Below, one piece after another: positions 63,839-64,000 of a stretch of 64,000 nucleotides of DNA (position 1 is the first letter of the stretch; each line of letters opens with the position of its first letter). The stretch lies in NCBI GenBank assembly GCA_947493325.1, contig CANLQI010000001.1:996501-1060500 (forward strand), in the 5' to 3' direction. The DNA comes from an uncultured Sphingomonadaceae bacterium (GTDB lineage: Bacteria > Pseudomonadota > Alphaproteobacteria > Sphingomonadales > Sphingomonadaceae). The notes under the pieces were generated by a model, which searched no databases, had not been told where the DNA came from, and saw only the letters and a program-made list of their open reading frames with translations. The translations under genes and the position numbers were made by a program.

Positions 63839-64000
63839 TTAAAATCCCAGCGGCCCGTCCAGTTCCTTTACCTGCCAAGGCAGGCCATGTTCGTTTAGCA
63901 TCTCCATAAACGGATCGGGGTCGAACTGCTCCATGTTGAACACGCCATCGCCTTTCCATTTACCGGTCAGGATCATGGCCGCGCCGATCATGGCGGGTAC
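63839..64000 (-). CDS. Carboxy(nor)spermidine dehydrogenase, 3' end only
   Basis: The minus strand is open from the window edge to a TAA at 63839-63841, giving 53 residues. The visible end (GAAMILTGKWKGDGVFNMEQ, then FDPDPFMEMLNEHGLPWQV) matches the C-terminus of the saccharopine-dehydrogenase-like enzyme that condenses aspartate semialdehyde with putrescine to carboxyspermidine. Its position directly upstream of nspC agrees with this. The start lies outside the window. Confidence 0.85.
   Translation of the reverse strand, partial: VPAMIGAAMILTGKWKGDGVFNMEQFDPDPFMEMLNEHGLPWQVKELDGPLGF

Overview
The window is a 64 kb stretch of core chromosome from an alphaproteobacterium, most likely order Sphingomonadales (a Sphingopyxis/Sphingorhabdus-like genus; the genus is a guess). 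The evidence is the eno-ftsB-pdhA-pdhB order with a lipoyl-fused E1 beta, an RpoD with a long acidic insert, MetZ-type methionine synthesis, TrmFO, several protein families typical of sphingomonads (DOMON-like, DUF4170, PA0069-type radical SAM), and spermidine-type polyamine genes. G+C looks moderate (low-to-mid fifties by eye). There is no prophage, insertion sequence, CRISPR array or rRNA operon, and no gene-free stretch longer than 300 bases.

Layout. 0-6.4 kb (+): uvrC (5' end missing), recO, leuB, metZ, apaG, a LysR-type regulator and a GNAT acetyltransferase, tightly packed. 6.4-8.1 kb (-): a PilZ protein and tyrS. 8.1-10.8 kb (+): a DOMON-like protein coupled to a NamZ/DUF1343 muramidase-family protein, then a GIY-YIG protein. 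10.8-18.5 kb (-): VWA/MoxR pair, GNAT, then the macromolecular-synthesis cluster yqeY-lipoprotein-dnaG-rpoD. 18.7-24.1 kb (+): carA, a small lipoprotein, carB and greA. 24.2-26.2 kb (-): DUF4170 and a four-gene YqjD/YqjE-like membrane cassette. 26.4-30.7 kb (+): eno, ftsB, pdhA, pdhB. 30.7-33.8 kb (-): three Tad pilus-type genes. 33.9-45.1 kb: mixed genes including trmFO, gyrA, yaaA, an AsnC/Lrp regulator and two relatively AT-rich genes of unknown function. 45.2-45.4 kb: two tRNAs. 45.5-53 kb: M28 peptidase, ettA, radical SAM protein, lytic transglycosylase and a UDG-fold protein. 53-59.3 kb (+): ETF-ubiquinone oxidoreductase, ispE, an N-formylglutamate amidohydrolase-like gene, ilvD and a TrmA/RlmD-type RNA methyltransferase. 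59.3-64 kb (-): nitrilase, two MAPEG proteins, then ornithine decarboxylase, carboxy(nor)spermidine decarboxylase and the 3' end of the matching dehydrogenase. The last three form a route from ornithine to spermidine that needs no S-adenosylmethionine decarboxylase.

The most interesting items are: a complete REP-pair (REPIN-like) palindrome inserted in frame in carA and translated as an extra linker, with a related element at 63.74-63.83 kb; a structured leader with overlapping small ORFs before the TTG-started ornithine decarboxylase gene; an unannotated-looking small lipoprotein gene sewn between carA and carB by overlapping codons; a cytosolic DOMON/NamZ pair; a degenerate histidine-kinase-like protein; and a UDG-fold protein without cluster cysteines coupled to a lytic transglycosylase. 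Most of the window is ordinary housekeeping DNA, and no wholly new multi-gene system is clearly demonstrated.
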